From Dongia_B soli (GTDB lineage Bacteria; Pseudomonadota; Alphaproteobacteria; Dongiales; Dongiaceae): a DNA stretch of 64,000 nt. The first letter of the stretch is position 1; the number at the start of each line of letters is the position of its first letter. The notes under the pieces were generated by a model that saw nothing but the letters and a program-made list of their open reading frames with translations, was not told the DNA's origin and searched no databases. Shown piece by piece: positions 43,019 to 52,540 of the stretch. Location: assembly GCF_034044715.1 (NCBI RefSeq), contig NZ_JAXCLW010000002.1, positions 930,001-994,000 on the forward strand. Reading direction: 5' to 3'. The position numbers and the translations under genes are program-made.

Positions 43019-44935
43019 TCACGCGCCCGGCTGGGGCTTCGGTTCGAACCCGCCGCTCGGCTTGCCGACGGTCGAACCGCTGCTGGGGATCGAGGAGCGC
43101 GGCCGGCTGGAGCTGGTATCCTTGCCGTCGTTGCGGCGGATATCATCGCCATTCAGCAGCGTCCTCACCTCATCGCCGCTCAGCGTCTCATATTCCACCA
43201 GAGCCTTGGCGACCCGGTGCAATGCATCGATGTTGCGTGCCAGAATTTCGCGGCAACGCGTCTCGCCAACTTCCACCAGGCGACGGATTTCCTCGTCGAT
43301 CATCCGGGCGGTCTCTTCCGAGATGTTCTTGCGTTGGGTGACGGAGTGGCCGAGGAACACCTCTTCCTCATTCTCCGAATAACGCAGCGGCCCCAGCTTC
43401 TCGCTCATGCCGAATTCAGTGACCATGCGCCGTGCCATATTGGTGGCTTGGCGGATGTCATCGGCGGCACCGGTGTTGAGATGCTGTTGGCCATAGATGA
43501 GCTGTTCGGCAATCCGGCCGCCGAAGCACATGGCGATGCGGCTTTCCATCCAGGTCTTGGAATAAGAATGCCGATCCTTTTCCGGCAGCGGCATGGTGAC
43601 GCCAAGTGCGCGGCCCCGCGGGATGATCGTCACCTTATGCAGCGGGTCGAATTCCGGCACTTCCAGATTGACGATGGCATGACCGGCCTCGTGATAGGCG
43701 GTCGCCAGCTTTTCGTCATCCGACATCATCATGGAGCGGCGCTCGGCGCCCATGATGACCTTGTCCTTGGCCTGCTCGAAATCGAGCATGGTCACCACCC
43801 GCTTCCCTTGGCGGGCGGCCAGTAGAGCAGCCTCATTCACCAGGTTGGCGAGATCGGCGCCAGAGAAGCCGGGCGTACCGCGGGCGATCGTGCGGGCATC
43901 CACGTCCGGCGCCAGCGGCACCTTGCGCATATGCACCTTGAGAATGTGCTCGCGGCCATTGATGTCCGGATTCGGCACGGTGATCTGGCGATCGAAGCGA
44001 CCCGGCCGCAACAGCGCGGGGTCGAGCACGTCCGGGCGGTTGGTCGCGGCAATGAGGATGACGCCCTCATTAGCCTCAAAACCATCCATCTCGACCAGCA
44101 ACTGGTTCAATGTCTGCTCGCGCTCGTCATTGCCGCCGCCGAGACCGGCGCCGCGGTGACGGCCGACTGCATCGATTTCGTCGATGAAGATGATGCACGG
44201 CGCGTTCTTCTTGCCCTGTTCGAACATGTCGCGGACACGGCTGGCGCCGACGCCAACAAACATTTCAACGAAGTCGGAGCCGGAAATCGTGAAGAACGGC
44301 ACGTTGGCTTCGCCGGCGATGGCGCGGGCGAGCAGCGTCTTACCGGTACCCGGAGGGCCAACCAGCAAGCAGCCTTTGGGGATCTTGCCACCCAGGCGCT
44401 GGAACTTCTGCGGATCGCGCAAGAATTCGACGATTTCTTCTAGTTCGGTCTTGGCTTCTTCAATGCCGGCAACGTCATCGAAAGTGACGCGGCCCTGACG
44501 TTCTGTCAGCAAACGGGCGCGGGATTTGCCAAAGCCCATGGCCTTGCCGCCATTCGACTGCATCTGCCGCATGAAGAAGATCCAGACGCCGACCAGGAAC
44601 AGGATCGGCCCCCATTGGGCCAGCAGATACAGGAAGGTGTTGCCCTCTTCGGCCGGCGCTGCCTTGATCGCCACGCCCTTGCTGCGCAGGGTATCGACCA
44701 GTTTGGGATCCTGCGGCGCGTAGGTGGAGAAGTCACGGCCGCCTTCGAGATGGCCGGTGATATCTTGACCACGAATGGTGACATCCTTGACCTGACCGTC
44801 ATTGACAGCCGTCAGGAAGGACGAATAGTCCATGGCTTGCTGATCGCGACTGGAATTGTACTGGAACATCTGGAACAGAACCGCCAGCAGCACCAGAATG
44901 GCAACCCAGATCAACAGGTTTTTGCCGATATTCAC
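43019..44935 (-). CDS. ftsH: ATP-dependent zinc metalloprotease FtsH
   Basis: Membrane-bound AAA+ protease of 638 residues that degrades misfolded membrane proteins and short-lived regulators such as sigma-32. Two N-terminal helices flank a periplasmic domain; Walker A GPPGTGKT is at about 193-200, with Walker B IIFIDEIDAVG, SRH ATNRPDVLDPALLRPGRFD and the zinc site AYHEAGHAI. GTG 44935 is preferred: GAGGAAC sits six bases ahead and the product then starts NIGKNLLIW like its relatives. The Ser/Arg/Pro-rich tail after about 605 is typical. The order tilS-ftsH is widely conserved. Confidence 0.97.
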   Translation of the reverse strand: MNIGKNLLIWVAILVLLAVLFQMFQYNSSRDQQAMDYSSFLTAVNDGQVKDVTIRGQDITGHLEGGRDFSTYAPQDPKLVDTLRSKGVAIKAAPAEEGNTFLYLLAQWGPILFLVGVWIFFMRQMQSNGGKAMGFGKSRARLLTERQGRVTFDDVAGIEEAKTELEEIVEFLRDPQKFQRLGGKIPKGCLLVGPPGTGKTLLARAIAGEANVPFFTISGSDFVEMFVGVGASRVRDMFEQGKKNAPCIIFIDEIDAVGRHRGAGLGGGNDEREQTLNQLLVEMDGFEANEGVILIAATNRPDVLDPALLRPGRFDRQITVPNPDINGREHILKVHMRKVPLAPDVDARTIARGTPGFSGADLANLVNEAALLAARQGKRVVTMLDFEQAKDKVIMGAERRSMMMSDDEKLATAYHEAGHAIVNLEVPEFDPLHKVTIIPRGRALGVTMPLPEKDRHSYSKTWMESRIAMCFGGRIAEQLIYGQQHLNTGAADDIRQATNMARRMVTEFGMSEKLGPLRYSENEEEVFLGHSVTQRKNISEETARMIDEEIRRLVEVGETRCREILARNIDALHRVAKALVEYETLSGDEVRTLLNGDDIRRNDGKDTSSSRPRSSIPSSGSTVGKPSGGFEPKPQPGA

Positions 44936-45035
44936 GTCCCGTTCCTCGTCCCTTTCTGCGGCCAAACTACAACTTGGCCGGTCAATGCTTAGGCGCTAAT
45001 GCCGGGCTTTGCAAGAAATCCGGCTTCGCTGACAA

Positions 45036-46484
45036 TTACATAATGCGCTTTTGCGGTCTGACAACTGCAAAGCCGCAAGATGTTGCCCCCCGTCGCGGCA
45101 AAAAGGCCACATCTGACCGGGGGAACGCGGACAATTCCCTCACCGCGACGTTTTGTCCTGCCGACCCATGTTGTGCTCTTGCCTCGCCCAGCCGTGGCCA
45201 GACAGCTATCTGGCCATCTCGCCGGAGGGCTGGCAGAGCCTGTCGAGCCCGTAAGGGTAAATCTAACACATCCTGGGGAACCGGCCGATTGGCCAAACCC
45301 CATTCGCCAATAGCGCCTAAGGACCAAGATCCGGCATTCGCAGGCAAAGGTCCCATCAAATTTACGCGATAGCGCTTATCCCAAAGGATAATGGGGCCCG
45401 GCTGAACTAAGCGTGGTGCCTCGCATCCTGCGGCCTCGCGATAAATCGCAATTTTGTCGCCCGACCATTCCACGTGGCAGCCAGCCAATGTAAGCCCACC
45501 TTTCGCCGCCGTTTCGATTTGCACCATAAGCGTCGCAAGCTTGTCCGCGGACAGAACGAAATCCGCCGTGCCGATCGTATAGATAAGGTCGCGCAGGACG
45601 GATTTCACGAGGCTCGCCGGCACGGTGTTAAAGGCAACGCGCTTCAGCACCGCATAACCGGCGGAATCGACATGGCCGTGCCGTGCAAGCCAGGCGGCCG
45701 CCTCGCGTTCTGTCCGGTCGCGTCTCATGCCCGCTGCGCAAGTCGCGTCCAGCAATGCGGGTAGCTCAGTATCCGGGTCTGCCCGGCGGCGCCAGCGAAC
45801 CCGTTCAAAGCGCAGCGAGGTGTTGCTGGGATCCTCGATCCAACCGACCTTCCGTTCCAGTAGGGTCTCGATCAACCGGGCTTTGCTGATGCCCAGCAAA
45901 GGTCGCAGTATTCTGACACCATCCAGGGGCCTGATGGCCGGCATGGCGGCAAGGCCATATGGCCCGCTGCCATGGGCTTGCCGCATCAAATAGGTTTCCG
46001 CCTGGTCCTCGGCCTGATGGGCGATGGCGAGATGCAGGATGTCGTGGCGGCGGCACCAATCGGTCAGCAAGGCGTAACGAGCATCGCGCGCCGCGGCCAT
46101 GATGCCGGTCTTAGGTTTCGGGCCGGTCCAGGTGAGAATATGGTGGTCGATCGCCTGGGGTCGCTCCCCGGCTGCATAGTCAGCCAGGATTTCACCGACC
46201 CGGCGGCACTCCTCTGCCGCTGCCCGACGCAAACCATGATCGACACTGAGCACACTGAGCCGGCCGCCTCTCGCCGCCACCCATTCCGCCAGCAGCAGGG
46301 ACAAAGCCATGCTGTCGCTGCCACCCGAGACGGCAACGGCCAGATGCACACCTGTCTCGAAAGGTCCGAGCGGCAGCATCAGATCGGTGAATTCCTGAAG
46401 ATGCAGCGGTGCGACCGGCTTCACGGCCGCGCCGTGCTGCTCTGTCAGATCCAGACCGCCCCGATCCTGTTTGGCCGGGTTCAT
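45036..46484 (-). CDS. tilS: tRNA(Ile)-lysidine synthetase
   Basis: Enzyme of 482 residues that puts lysine on C34 of the CAU-anticodon tRNA-Ile, changing its decoding from AUG to AUA; essential in most bacteria. The PP-loop is AVSGGSDSMALSLLL (about residues 48-62), followed by the N-type ATPase core with VDHGLRRAAAEEC and AIAHQAEDQAETYLMR. The C-terminal half has the usual weak conservation. ATG 46484 starts just 7 bp after cpoB ends, suggesting coupling. The C-terminal 60 residues are Arg/Ala-rich and hard to align. Confidence 0.94.
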   Translation of the reverse strand: MNPAKQDRGGLDLTEQHGAAVKPVAPLHLQEFTDLMLPLGPFETGVHLAVAVSGGSDSMALSLLLAEWVAARGGRLSVLSVDHGLRRAAAEECRRVGEILADYAAGERPQAIDHHILTWTGPKPKTGIMAAARDARYALLTDWCRRHDILHLAIAHQAEDQAETYLMRQAHGSGPYGLAAMPAIRPLDGVRILRPLLGISKARLIETLLERKVGWIEDPSNTSLRFERVRWRRRADPDTELPALLDATCAAGMRRDRTEREAAAWLARHGHVDSAGYAVLKRVAFNTVPASLVKSVLRDLIYTIGTADFVLSADKLATLMVQIETAAKGGLTLAGCHVEWSGDKIAIYREAAGCEAPRLVQPGPIILWDKRYRVNLMGPLPANAGSWSLGAIGEWGLANRPVPQDVLDLPLRARQALPALRRDGQIAVWPRLGEARAQHGSAGQNVAVRELSAFPRSDVAFLPRRGATSCGFAVVRPQKRIM

Positions 46485-46491
46485 CCCGCTG

Positions 46492-47589
46492 TCAGCAGCC
46501 GAAACGCTGCTTGGCCCGACTGGCCCGATCCTTAATGGCGCCGGAGGCATCGGGGAATTTCTTGTCGAGCTGCTTCAAAGCGACGCAGGCATTCTGATTC
46601 TGGCCGCTCAGGCCCAGCGACATGCCGAGCTTCAGCAGGTTATCTGCCGCTTTCGGACTGTTCGGATATTTCTGGTAGCCCTCGGCGAAGGCGACCGATG
46701 CATTCTTGAAATCTTTGCGGGCGTAATAGGTTTCCCCGATCCAATATTGCGCATTACCTGTCAGCGCATCGTTCGGATGTTCCTGGACGAAAGTCTTCAG
46801 CGCAACTTCCGCCTCGGCATACTGACCTTTTTGCAGGAGGCCCGTGGCATATTCGTATTGCTCGCGCGGCGTTTCACCTGGCAGGACGATATTGCCGCCC
46901 GTATTAGCACCCGCATTGCCGCTCCCGGCATTGGCTGCCGCCGTGCCGCCAGCTGCGGCAGCGGCCGCTTCGGCGGCCCCGGCTGGCGCCTGCGGCAAGG
47001 TCGTGTTCTTGCTGAGCGTGCCGAGAACGCGGGGCTCACTGGGCGGGGCCGAGGGCTGATCACCTGCGGACTGATTGGGGGCATTCCCCCCGCCGGCAGC
47101 TTGGTTGGACCTCGTCGCACCCGAATTCGGGCCGCTCATATCCGGGGTGGCGGGCTGGTTATTGGCAGCCGGCCGAATGGCACCCGCCCCGCCCTGACCG
47201 CCCTCCAGCGCGTTCAACCGGAATTCGTTATCCTTCTGCGCCCGATCGAGTTTATCGCTGAGATCGTTCAATTTGAGCTGGGTCTGCTCGACCTGGCCCT
47301 CCAGTGTCGCCATCTGCTGCTGCATCTGCTGCAACCGGACTTCCTGGTTGGCGGCAACGCCGCCTTGCATGCCCTGCAATTGCTGCCGCAACTGGGCGAC
47401 CTCAGCGCGCAGATCATCGACCTCGTCGGCTCGAACCGATTGCGGCAATAGCACACCGCCAAACAGGCAGGCGCCGAGCACGGCGGACAGCATCCAGTTT
47501 TTCGCCGGCTTTCGCCGGGCGGCCAATCGCCCCGCTGGAAAAATAGTCCCGGCTGTCATTGCAAATCGATTGCTCATACCGTCCGTCAT
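46492..47589 (-). CDS. cpoB: Cell division coordinator CpoB (YbgF, Tol-Pal system TPR protein)
   Basis: Periplasmic protein of about 365 residues linking Tol-Pal activity with peptidoglycan synthesis at the septum. Order: signal region (about 34-55, ending in VRA), an N-terminal coiled coil (about 58-125, heptads with EVDDLRAEVAQLRQQL) that trimerises, a long Ala/Gly/Pro/Asn-rich linker (about 130-235), then three TPR repeats (about 240-350) with YEYATGLLQKGQYAEAEVAL. The linker is longer than in E. coli. The start may be ATG 47589 or a nearby in-frame codon. A terminator separates it from pal, so it has its own promoter. Confidence 0.92.
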   Translation of the reverse strand: MTDGMSNRFAMTAGTIFPAGRLAARRKPAKNWMLSAVLGACLFGGVLLPQSVRADEVDDLRAEVAQLRQQLQGMQGGVAANQEVRLQQMQQQMATLEGQVEQTQLKLNDLSDKLDRAQKDNEFRLNALEGGQGGAGAIRPAANNQPATPDMSGPNSGATRSNQAAGGGNAPNQSAGDQPSAPPSEPRVLGTLSKNTTLPQAPAGAAEAAAAAAGGTAAANAGSGNAGANTGGNIVLPGETPREQYEYATGLLQKGQYAEAEVALKTFVQEHPNDALTGNAQYWIGETYYARKDFKNASVAFAEGYQKYPNSPKAADNLLKLGMSLGLSGQNQNACVALKQLDKKFPDASGAIKDRASRAKQRFGC

Positions 47590-47935
47590 CACTGTCTCTG
47601 ACCCATTAACTGTCCCGCCCGTTCAGGGCGAAATTAAGGCAGGCGCCTTTGCCGCCGCTTCTTCAACACCGCCGACCACGTTGCAGTTGCAAAGGGAGAA
47701 GATGTTAGCGGCAAAAATGCCAGACAGACTCGATCAGAAGCAAGTAACCGTCCGGCAGCCGGCCGATCCGTAACACCTGGCAGCATACTGACTATCCGCC
47801 CACAATGCTGCGCGCGAAACTGCCTTTTTGACAAAAAGAAACGCCGGTGTGCCCCATCTGCACACCGGCGTTCTTTTGCTTCACCGTTTTACTTAACCGG
47901 GAACGAATTCCCGTAAGTAAAAAATCAGCCGCTGA
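47590..47935. other. Intergenic region between cpoB and pal
   Basis: About 345 bp with no supported gene. It holds the strong pal-side terminator at 47832-47872 and presumably the cpoB promoter between 47590 and 47830. I saw no further defined element. Confidence 0.5.
47832..47872 (-). terminator. Rho-independent terminator after pal
   Basis: Perfect 13-bp stem AACGCCGGTGTGC/GCACACCGGCGTT with a 7-nt loop, followed on the minus strand by TCTTTTTG. It ends the tol-pal transcript. Confidence 0.93.
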
Positions 47936-48433
47936 TTAGCGGTTGATCGTGGTCACGGCGCGGCGGTTCTGCGACCAGCAAGCCTCATTGGACTCGGTGC
48001 ATTCCGGCCGTTCCTTGCCGTAGGAGATGACGCTGAGGCGGCTCTTGTCGACGCCAAGGGCGGTCAGGTAGTTCGCGACCGAATTGGCACGACGCTCACC
48101 GAGCGCCAGGTTGTATTCGCGGGTGCCGCGTTCGTCGGCATGACCTTCGACGGTGACGGTCACAGCCGGATACTGCTGCAGCCAGGCAGCCTGCTTCTGG
48201 AGCTGCTGCTGGGCTTCAGCCGAAACGTCGTAGCGATCGAGCGCAAAGAAAACCCGGTCGCCGACATTCTGCTTGAAGTCTTCAGCAGAACCCGGAGCCA
48301 CCGAAGCAGCCGCAACCTGGCCGTCGGTGCCCGAGGTGTTGGTGCCGGCAGCATTACCGGTGTTTTCGCCATCTGACGAGCAAGCCGCCAGAAGAAGGGC
48401 CGCAGCAACGGCCGAGATCAATTGAATACGCAT
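47936..48433 (-). CDS. pal: Peptidoglycan-associated lipoprotein Pal
   Basis: Outer-membrane lipoprotein of 165 residues that binds peptidoglycan and TolB. The lipobox is LLAAC with Cys18. A Gly/Asn/Thr linker leads to the OmpA-like domain (about 58-165) with VFFALDRYDVSAEAQQQL, VTVEGHADERGTREYNLALGERRA and the C-terminal SYGKERPECTESNEACWSQNRRA, cited as residues about 138-160. Last gene of tolQRAB-pal. Confidence 0.97.
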   Translation of the reverse strand: MRIQLISAVAAALLLAACSSDGENTGNAAGTNTSGTDGQVAAASVAPGSAEDFKQNVGDRVFFALDRYDVSAEAQQQLQKQAAWLQQYPAVTVTVEGHADERGTREYNLALGERRANSVANYLTALGVDKSRLSVISYGKERPECTESNEACWSQNRRAVTTINR

Positions 48434-48587
48434 GTTGTCCTCTCATCCTCTCACTTGTCTCAACAAGCTGGCTGCGTCCTAGTTACACAACTAAGACGAA
48501 AGCCAACTTGTATCCCTACATTCCGTGCTGTCGTGAAGCCTAAACTTGGGCTGTCAAGCCCCCGGAATCGGCGGAAAACTTACTTCA

Positions 48588-49907
48588 TTACTGACTGCTT
48601 AGCAAGGGAGACCAAGCAGGATCCGAGCCGTCCAGTGGCGTTTTCATCACACGCTCATTGTAGCCGGTGAGGTCGATCGAATGCAGCTGAGTCCGACCGC
48701 TTGGATCCGACACAAAATAGGCTAAAACGCGACCATTAGGTGCCCAAGTCGGACCTTCGACCAGCCAGCCGGAGGACAACTGACGCTCCCCCGAGCCGTC
48801 CGGACGCATCACGCCAATATAGAACTGACCCTGCGCCATGCGCGTGAAGGCGATGAGGTCGCCGCGCGGTGACCAGACCGGCGTCGCATAGCGTCCCTGC
48901 CCCTTGCTGATGCGCTGTACGCCGCTGCCATCCGCGTTCATCACATAGAGCTGCTGCTCGCCGCCACGGTCGGAGTTGAAGACGATGCGGCCGCCATCCG
49001 GCGAATAGGACGGCGACGTATCGATTGCCGGATTGTCGGTCAGGCGCCGCGACCGGCGGGTCCGGGTATCCATCTCATAGATATCGGTGTTGCCGTTTTG
49101 GGCCATGCTCATGATGACCTTGGAGCCGTCCGGGGAGAAGCGCGGGGCGAAGGTCATGCCGGGGAAATCGCCCAGGATCTCCTGCTGCCCAGTATTGATG
49201 TTAAACAAGTAAACGCGGGGCTTATTATTGTAAAAGGACATATAGGTGATGTCCTGGCTGACCGGCGAGAAACGCGGTGTCAGCACCAGCGCCGCCCCAT
49301 CGGTCAGGTAGCGATGGTTCTCCCCGTCCTGGTCCATAATGGCCAAGCGCTTTACCCGCGCGTTTTTCGGACCGCTTTCCGAAACATAAACGACGCGACT
49401 GTCGAAATAGCCTTCTTCACCGGTGATGCGCTTATAGATCTCGTCAGCGATCTGATGAGCGACGCGGCGCCAGTTGTTCTGCGAGGCATTGTATTGGAAG
49501 CCCGTCATCTGGGATTCGCCAAAGACGTCCCAGAGACGGAACTGCACCTGGACCTGGCCATTGGCGGTCGACTGCGCGGCACCGCTGACCAGCGCCTGGG
49601 CATTCAGCACTCGCCAATCCTGGAAGCGCGGTCCCTGCTGCAGGGAGGCATTATCTTGAATGAAGGCTTGCGGCGAGATCGGCTTGAAGAGGCCGGAGCG
49701 TTCAAGATCGGCTGAGACCACCCGCGCGATATCGGCGCCGGTCTGACTGCCATAGAAATCCGGAATGGCGATGGGCATGGGTTCGACATTGCCCTTGGTG
49801 ATATCGATCACCGGTTCGGCTTTGGCCTTGGGGCTTTCCACCGCCGTTATCGCGGCCGGTATCGCCACAGCCACCATGATCATCAGAAAGTGCCGAAGCC
49901 GCTTCAT
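48588..49907 (-). CDS. tolB: Tol-Pal system periplasmic protein TolB
   Basis: Secreted beta-propeller protein of about 439 residues that contacts Pal and TolA during outer-membrane constriction. Signal peptide about 1-30 (ending in AKA), N-terminal alpha/beta domain with PDFYGSQTGADIARVVSADL, then repeated propeller blades marked by SPDG (FSPDGSKVIMSMA, YSPDGGRIVFNSDRGG, SPRGDLIAFTR). ATG 49907 has a purine-rich AGAGAAG ahead; an in-frame ATG at 49922 is also possible. It is separated from tolA by about 280 bp containing a perfect 28-bp palindrome. Confidence 0.96.
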   Translation of the reverse strand: MKRLRHFLMIMVAVAIPAAITAVESPKAKAEPVIDITKGNVEPMPIAIPDFYGSQTGADIARVVSADLERSGLFKPISPQAFIQDNASLQQGPRFQDWRVLNAQALVSGAAQSTANGQVQVQFRLWDVFGESQMTGFQYNASQNNWRRVAHQIADEIYKRITGEEGYFDSRVVYVSESGPKNARVKRLAIMDQDGENHRYLTDGAALVLTPRFSPVSQDITYMSFYNNKPRVYLFNINTGQQEILGDFPGMTFAPRFSPDGSKVIMSMAQNGNTDIYEMDTRTRRSRRLTDNPAIDTSPSYSPDGGRIVFNSDRGGEQQLYVMNADGSGVQRISKGQGRYATPVWSPRGDLIAFTRMAQGQFYIGVMRPDGSGERQLSSGWLVEGPTWAPNGRVLAYFVSDPSGRTQLHSIDLTGYNERVMKTPLDGSDPAWSPLLSSQ

Positions 49908-50140
49908 TCTCTTCTCTCTCATATTGATCCCCAGAGTCGCGCCACGCGTTCAGAATCCCGATTCTCACTAGAGCGGCTGACACGGATTCGCAAGCCGCCC
50001 TTTTGCGGGGCGGCACGACCAAAACGCCACGCGCGACGAATTGTTCCCGGCCACCGCAACCGAACCGCGTCACGCGGCGCGGTTGCATCGGATCGGATTT
50101 AATCATTGCCGTTTTATTGTGACCTAAATATGGCTCAAAT

Positions 50141-50168
50141 CCGCCCTATTCCGGCCGGAATAGGGCGG
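50141..50168. repeat. Perfect 28-bp palindrome between tolA and tolB
   Basis: CCGCCCTATTCCGG followed at once by its exact complement, with no spacer, 22 bp after the tolA stop. In RNA it would fold as a stem of about 12 bp with a tiny loop. No T-tract follows, so transcript processing, stabilisation or partial termination is more likely than simple termination. Confidence 0.75.
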
Positions 50169-50189
50169 CGGGCAAAAGGCAGAATAAGG

Positions 50190-51140
50190 TTAAAAGCTGA
50201 CTTCGGACGGGCGGAAGCGCAGCACCATCGTGTCATAGGTCTTGCCCGGCGGCAGCTTGAGCGGACTGCTCATCCGCACAGCCCGCAGACAGCTTTCCGA
50301 TGCCTGTCTGAAAAACGGATCGGATTGGCTGTTGATCACCTGAGCATTCGTGATCGTGCCGTCCGGCTGCAGGGTCACCCGGATCTCCACCAGGATGTTT
50401 TCCATGTTCGGCGAGCCGGCAAGACTGCCTAGATTCCAGTTCTTCTCCACCTGAGCTCGGATGCCGTCTTCCTCGGAAGCCGTCAGCGGAATCTCCGAAA
50501 CCTGGGAAGCTTGTGGCCCTTCGGACTGCTCAGAGGCCGCGGGTGCCGATTTCTTCTTGGTCTTCTCCTGGGTCTCAGGCGCCGGCGTATCCTTCAGCAC
50601 GTTCTGCAACAAGGCATCGAGTTCCTTGTCTGCATTCTTGTCCGGCTTCTTCTTCGGCTCATCCGGCTTCTTCTTCTCGACTTTCTTTTCCGGCTTTTTT
50701 TCTTCCGGTTTCTTTTCCTCGGGCTTCTTCTCTTCCGGCTTCTTCTCCGGATCGGGAATCTTTTCCGCTTCCTCTTCCTTGGGCGGCGCAGGCGGCGTCG
50801 GTGTCGGCTTGCTTTCTTCTTGCTTTGGCGGTGGCGGTGCAGCCGTCTGCGGATTGGGCGGCGGCGGCGCTTCCTTCTTGGGCTCTTCCTTCTTCGGCTG
50901 ATCGGCCTTGGGCGCGTCCGGCTTCTTGACGATCTTCTGGTTATTGACCTTGTTCGCCTTGGGCGCCGCGGTGATGTCCGACAATTGCGCCAGTTGCACG
51001 CCGATCGCTTCCGGCAGCGGCTCAGGTTCCCAGAAAACCGGCAGGCCGAGCACCACCAATCCCAGCACGGCGACGTGCAGGACGATGGAGAAGAGCAGCC
51101 CGAAGCCGAAGGGGCGCTGACTGGGCGACGGCTTGTTCAA
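50190..51140 (-). CDS. tolA: Tol-Pal system protein TolA
   Basis: Inner-membrane protein of 316 residues that reaches across the periplasm and transmits proton-motive force from TolQR to TolB-Pal. One membrane helix (about 13-35), a long extended domain (about 60-200) full of Pro, Lys and Glu, including tandem KKPEE repeats (about 130-150), and a C-terminal TonB/TolA domain (about 215-316) with VEKNWNLGSLAG and VEIRVTLQPDGTITNAQVI. In E. coli the middle is a long helix; here Pro content favours a polyproline-like rod. The start is TTG 51140, 10 bp after tolR. Confidence 0.94.
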   Translation of the reverse strand: MNKPSPSQRPFGFGLLFSIVLHVAVLGLVVLGLPVFWEPEPLPEAIGVQLAQLSDITAAPKANKVNNQKIVKKPDAPKADQPKKEEPKKEAPPPPNPQTAAPPPPKQEESKPTPTPPAPPKEEEAEKIPDPEKKPEEKKPEEKKPEEKKPEKKVEKKKPDEPKKKPDKNADKELDALLQNVLKDTPAPETQEKTKKKSAPAASEQSEGPQASQVSEIPLTASEEDGIRAQVEKNWNLGSLAGSPNMENILVEIRVTLQPDGTITNAQVINSQSDPFFRQASESCLRAVRMSSPLKLPPGKTYDTMVLRFRPSEVSF

Positions 51141-51150
51141 CTATTTGCCC

Positions 51151-51651
51151 TCAATTGGTCGATTTTTTCTGGCCGTTGCCGGCATCGGCCTTATTGCCGG
51201 ACTGGTTGTTATCGCCGCCGGGCGTCTCGACGATTAGGGATACGGCGCGGAAACCGGCCGAGGTCAGTTCGCCCATCACCTGCATCACCGTGCCGTAATC
51301 GATGCCCTTGTCACCGCGAATGAAGATCTTGGCTTCGGGATTGTTGTTGGTGATGGCGGCAAGGCGCGGACCTACCGTATCCAACTGCAATTCGGTTTCC
51401 TGCAGATAGATCTTGCCCTGCTTGTTGATGGTGATGACCAGGGGCTCGTCCGGATCCTGCATCGCCTCGGCTTTAGTCTTGGGCAGATCAACCGGAATGC
51501 CGACCGTGAGCAGCGGCGCCGTCACCATGAAGATGACCAGCAGCACCAGCATGACGTCGACCATCGGCGTCACGTTGATATCCGCCATCGGCGCCGCGCG
51601 ACGGCGACCGCCGCGCGCCCGTTTGGGACCGGTGCCGAGCTTCACCGCCAT
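51151..51651 (-). CDS. tolR: Tol-Pal system protein TolR
   Basis: ExbD/TolR-family inner-membrane protein of 166 residues that forms the proton channel with TolQ. The single membrane helix (about 28-48) holds the key Asp in VTPMVDVMLVLLVIFMV. The periplasmic domain has PLVITINKQGKIYLQ and IFIRGDKGIDYGTVMQVM. A hydrophilic tail of about 25 residues follows. The ATG at 51651 is 2 bp after the tolQ stop. Confidence 0.96.
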   Translation of the reverse strand: MAVKLGTGPKRARGGRRRAAPMADINVTPMVDVMLVLLVIFMVTAPLLTVGIPVDLPKTKAEAMQDPDEPLVITINKQGKIYLQETELQLDTVGPRLAAITNNNPEAKIFIRGDKGIDYGTVMQVMGELTSAGFRAVSLIVETPGGDNNQSGNKADAGNGQKKSTN

Positions 51652-51653
51652 GG

Positions 51654-52445
51654 TCAGTGCTTCTCTTCGAGTTGACGCGACAAGATGGCGCCGAATTCAC
51701 CGGAGAAGGCCTCCAGCCTGTTGCCGTAGCGCGAGATATCGCTGTTCAGCTTGTTGAAGGCGAGCACCGCCGGAATAGCGGCGACCAGACCCAACGCCGT
51801 GGCGAACAGAGCTTCGGCGATACCGGGCGCCACCACGGCAAGGCTGGTGTTCTTGGAACCAGCGATGGCGGCGAAGCTGTTCATGATGCCCCAGACCGTG
51901 CCGAACAGACCGACGAAGGGAGCCGCCGAACCGACCGATGCAAGGAACGTCATATAGCGTTCAAGCTGATCCATCTCTCGGCCCAGAGTGATCCCCATGA
52001 CCCGCTCGATGCGATCCTGCAGGTTTTCCCGGAGAGATTCCGAGCTCAGCAAGCCTTTGGCGGCGGAACGGCGCCATTCACGCATGGCCGAAACGAAAAT
52101 GGAAGACATCGGATCGGGCGGCCGATTGCCGATGCGGTCGAACAGCTCTTCCAGCGAGCCACCCGACCAGAATGCATCTTCGAACTGCTTTGCTTGGGAG
52201 CGCAGCCGGCGCAAACGAATCGTCTTGTCGACGATGATCGCCCAGCTCCAGACCGAAGCCAACAGCAACAGGATCATGACCGCCTTGACGATCCAGTCGG
52301 CCTGCAGGAAGAGGCCCATGATGCTGAGATCGTGAGCCGCCTGGGCCATGCCGGGGCCGGTGCTGATCGCCTGTCCGGCGAGCGGTTCCAGCGCACCGCC
52401 GGTGACGGGTGCCACGGGTACTGCTGGTGGTGTTGTCGGATCCAT
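51654..52445 (-). CDS. tolQ: Tol-Pal system protein TolQ
   Basis: MotA/TolQ/ExbB-family inner-membrane protein of 263 residues with three helices (about 45-68, 160-182 and 195-215). The proton-channel helices carry FVGLFGTVWGIMNSFAAIA and VAPGIAEALFATALGLVAAIPAV. A Pro/Ala/Thr-rich N-terminal extension of about 30 residues precedes the first helix. First gene of the Tol operon after ybgC. ATG 52445 fits better than one four codons upstream. Confidence 0.96.
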   Translation of the reverse strand: MDPTTPPAVPVAPVTGGALEPLAGQAISTGPGMAQAAHDLSIMGLFLQADWIVKAVMILLLLASVWSWAIIVDKTIRLRRLRSQAKQFEDAFWSGGSLEELFDRIGNRPPDPMSSIFVSAMREWRRSAAKGLLSSESLRENLQDRIERVMGITLGREMDQLERYMTFLASVGSAAPFVGLFGTVWGIMNSFAAIAGSKNTSLAVVAPGIAEALFATALGLVAAIPAVLAFNKLNSDISRYGNRLEAFSGEFGAILSRQLEEKH

Positions 52446-52540
52446 TCGCTTTCTCACTCTTCCGTCGTTGTCGACATTCCGCGCCGTTGCATTCGCTTCA
52501 TGCGTACCCGGTCATCCAACCGGCCACGCCTGATAGATTC

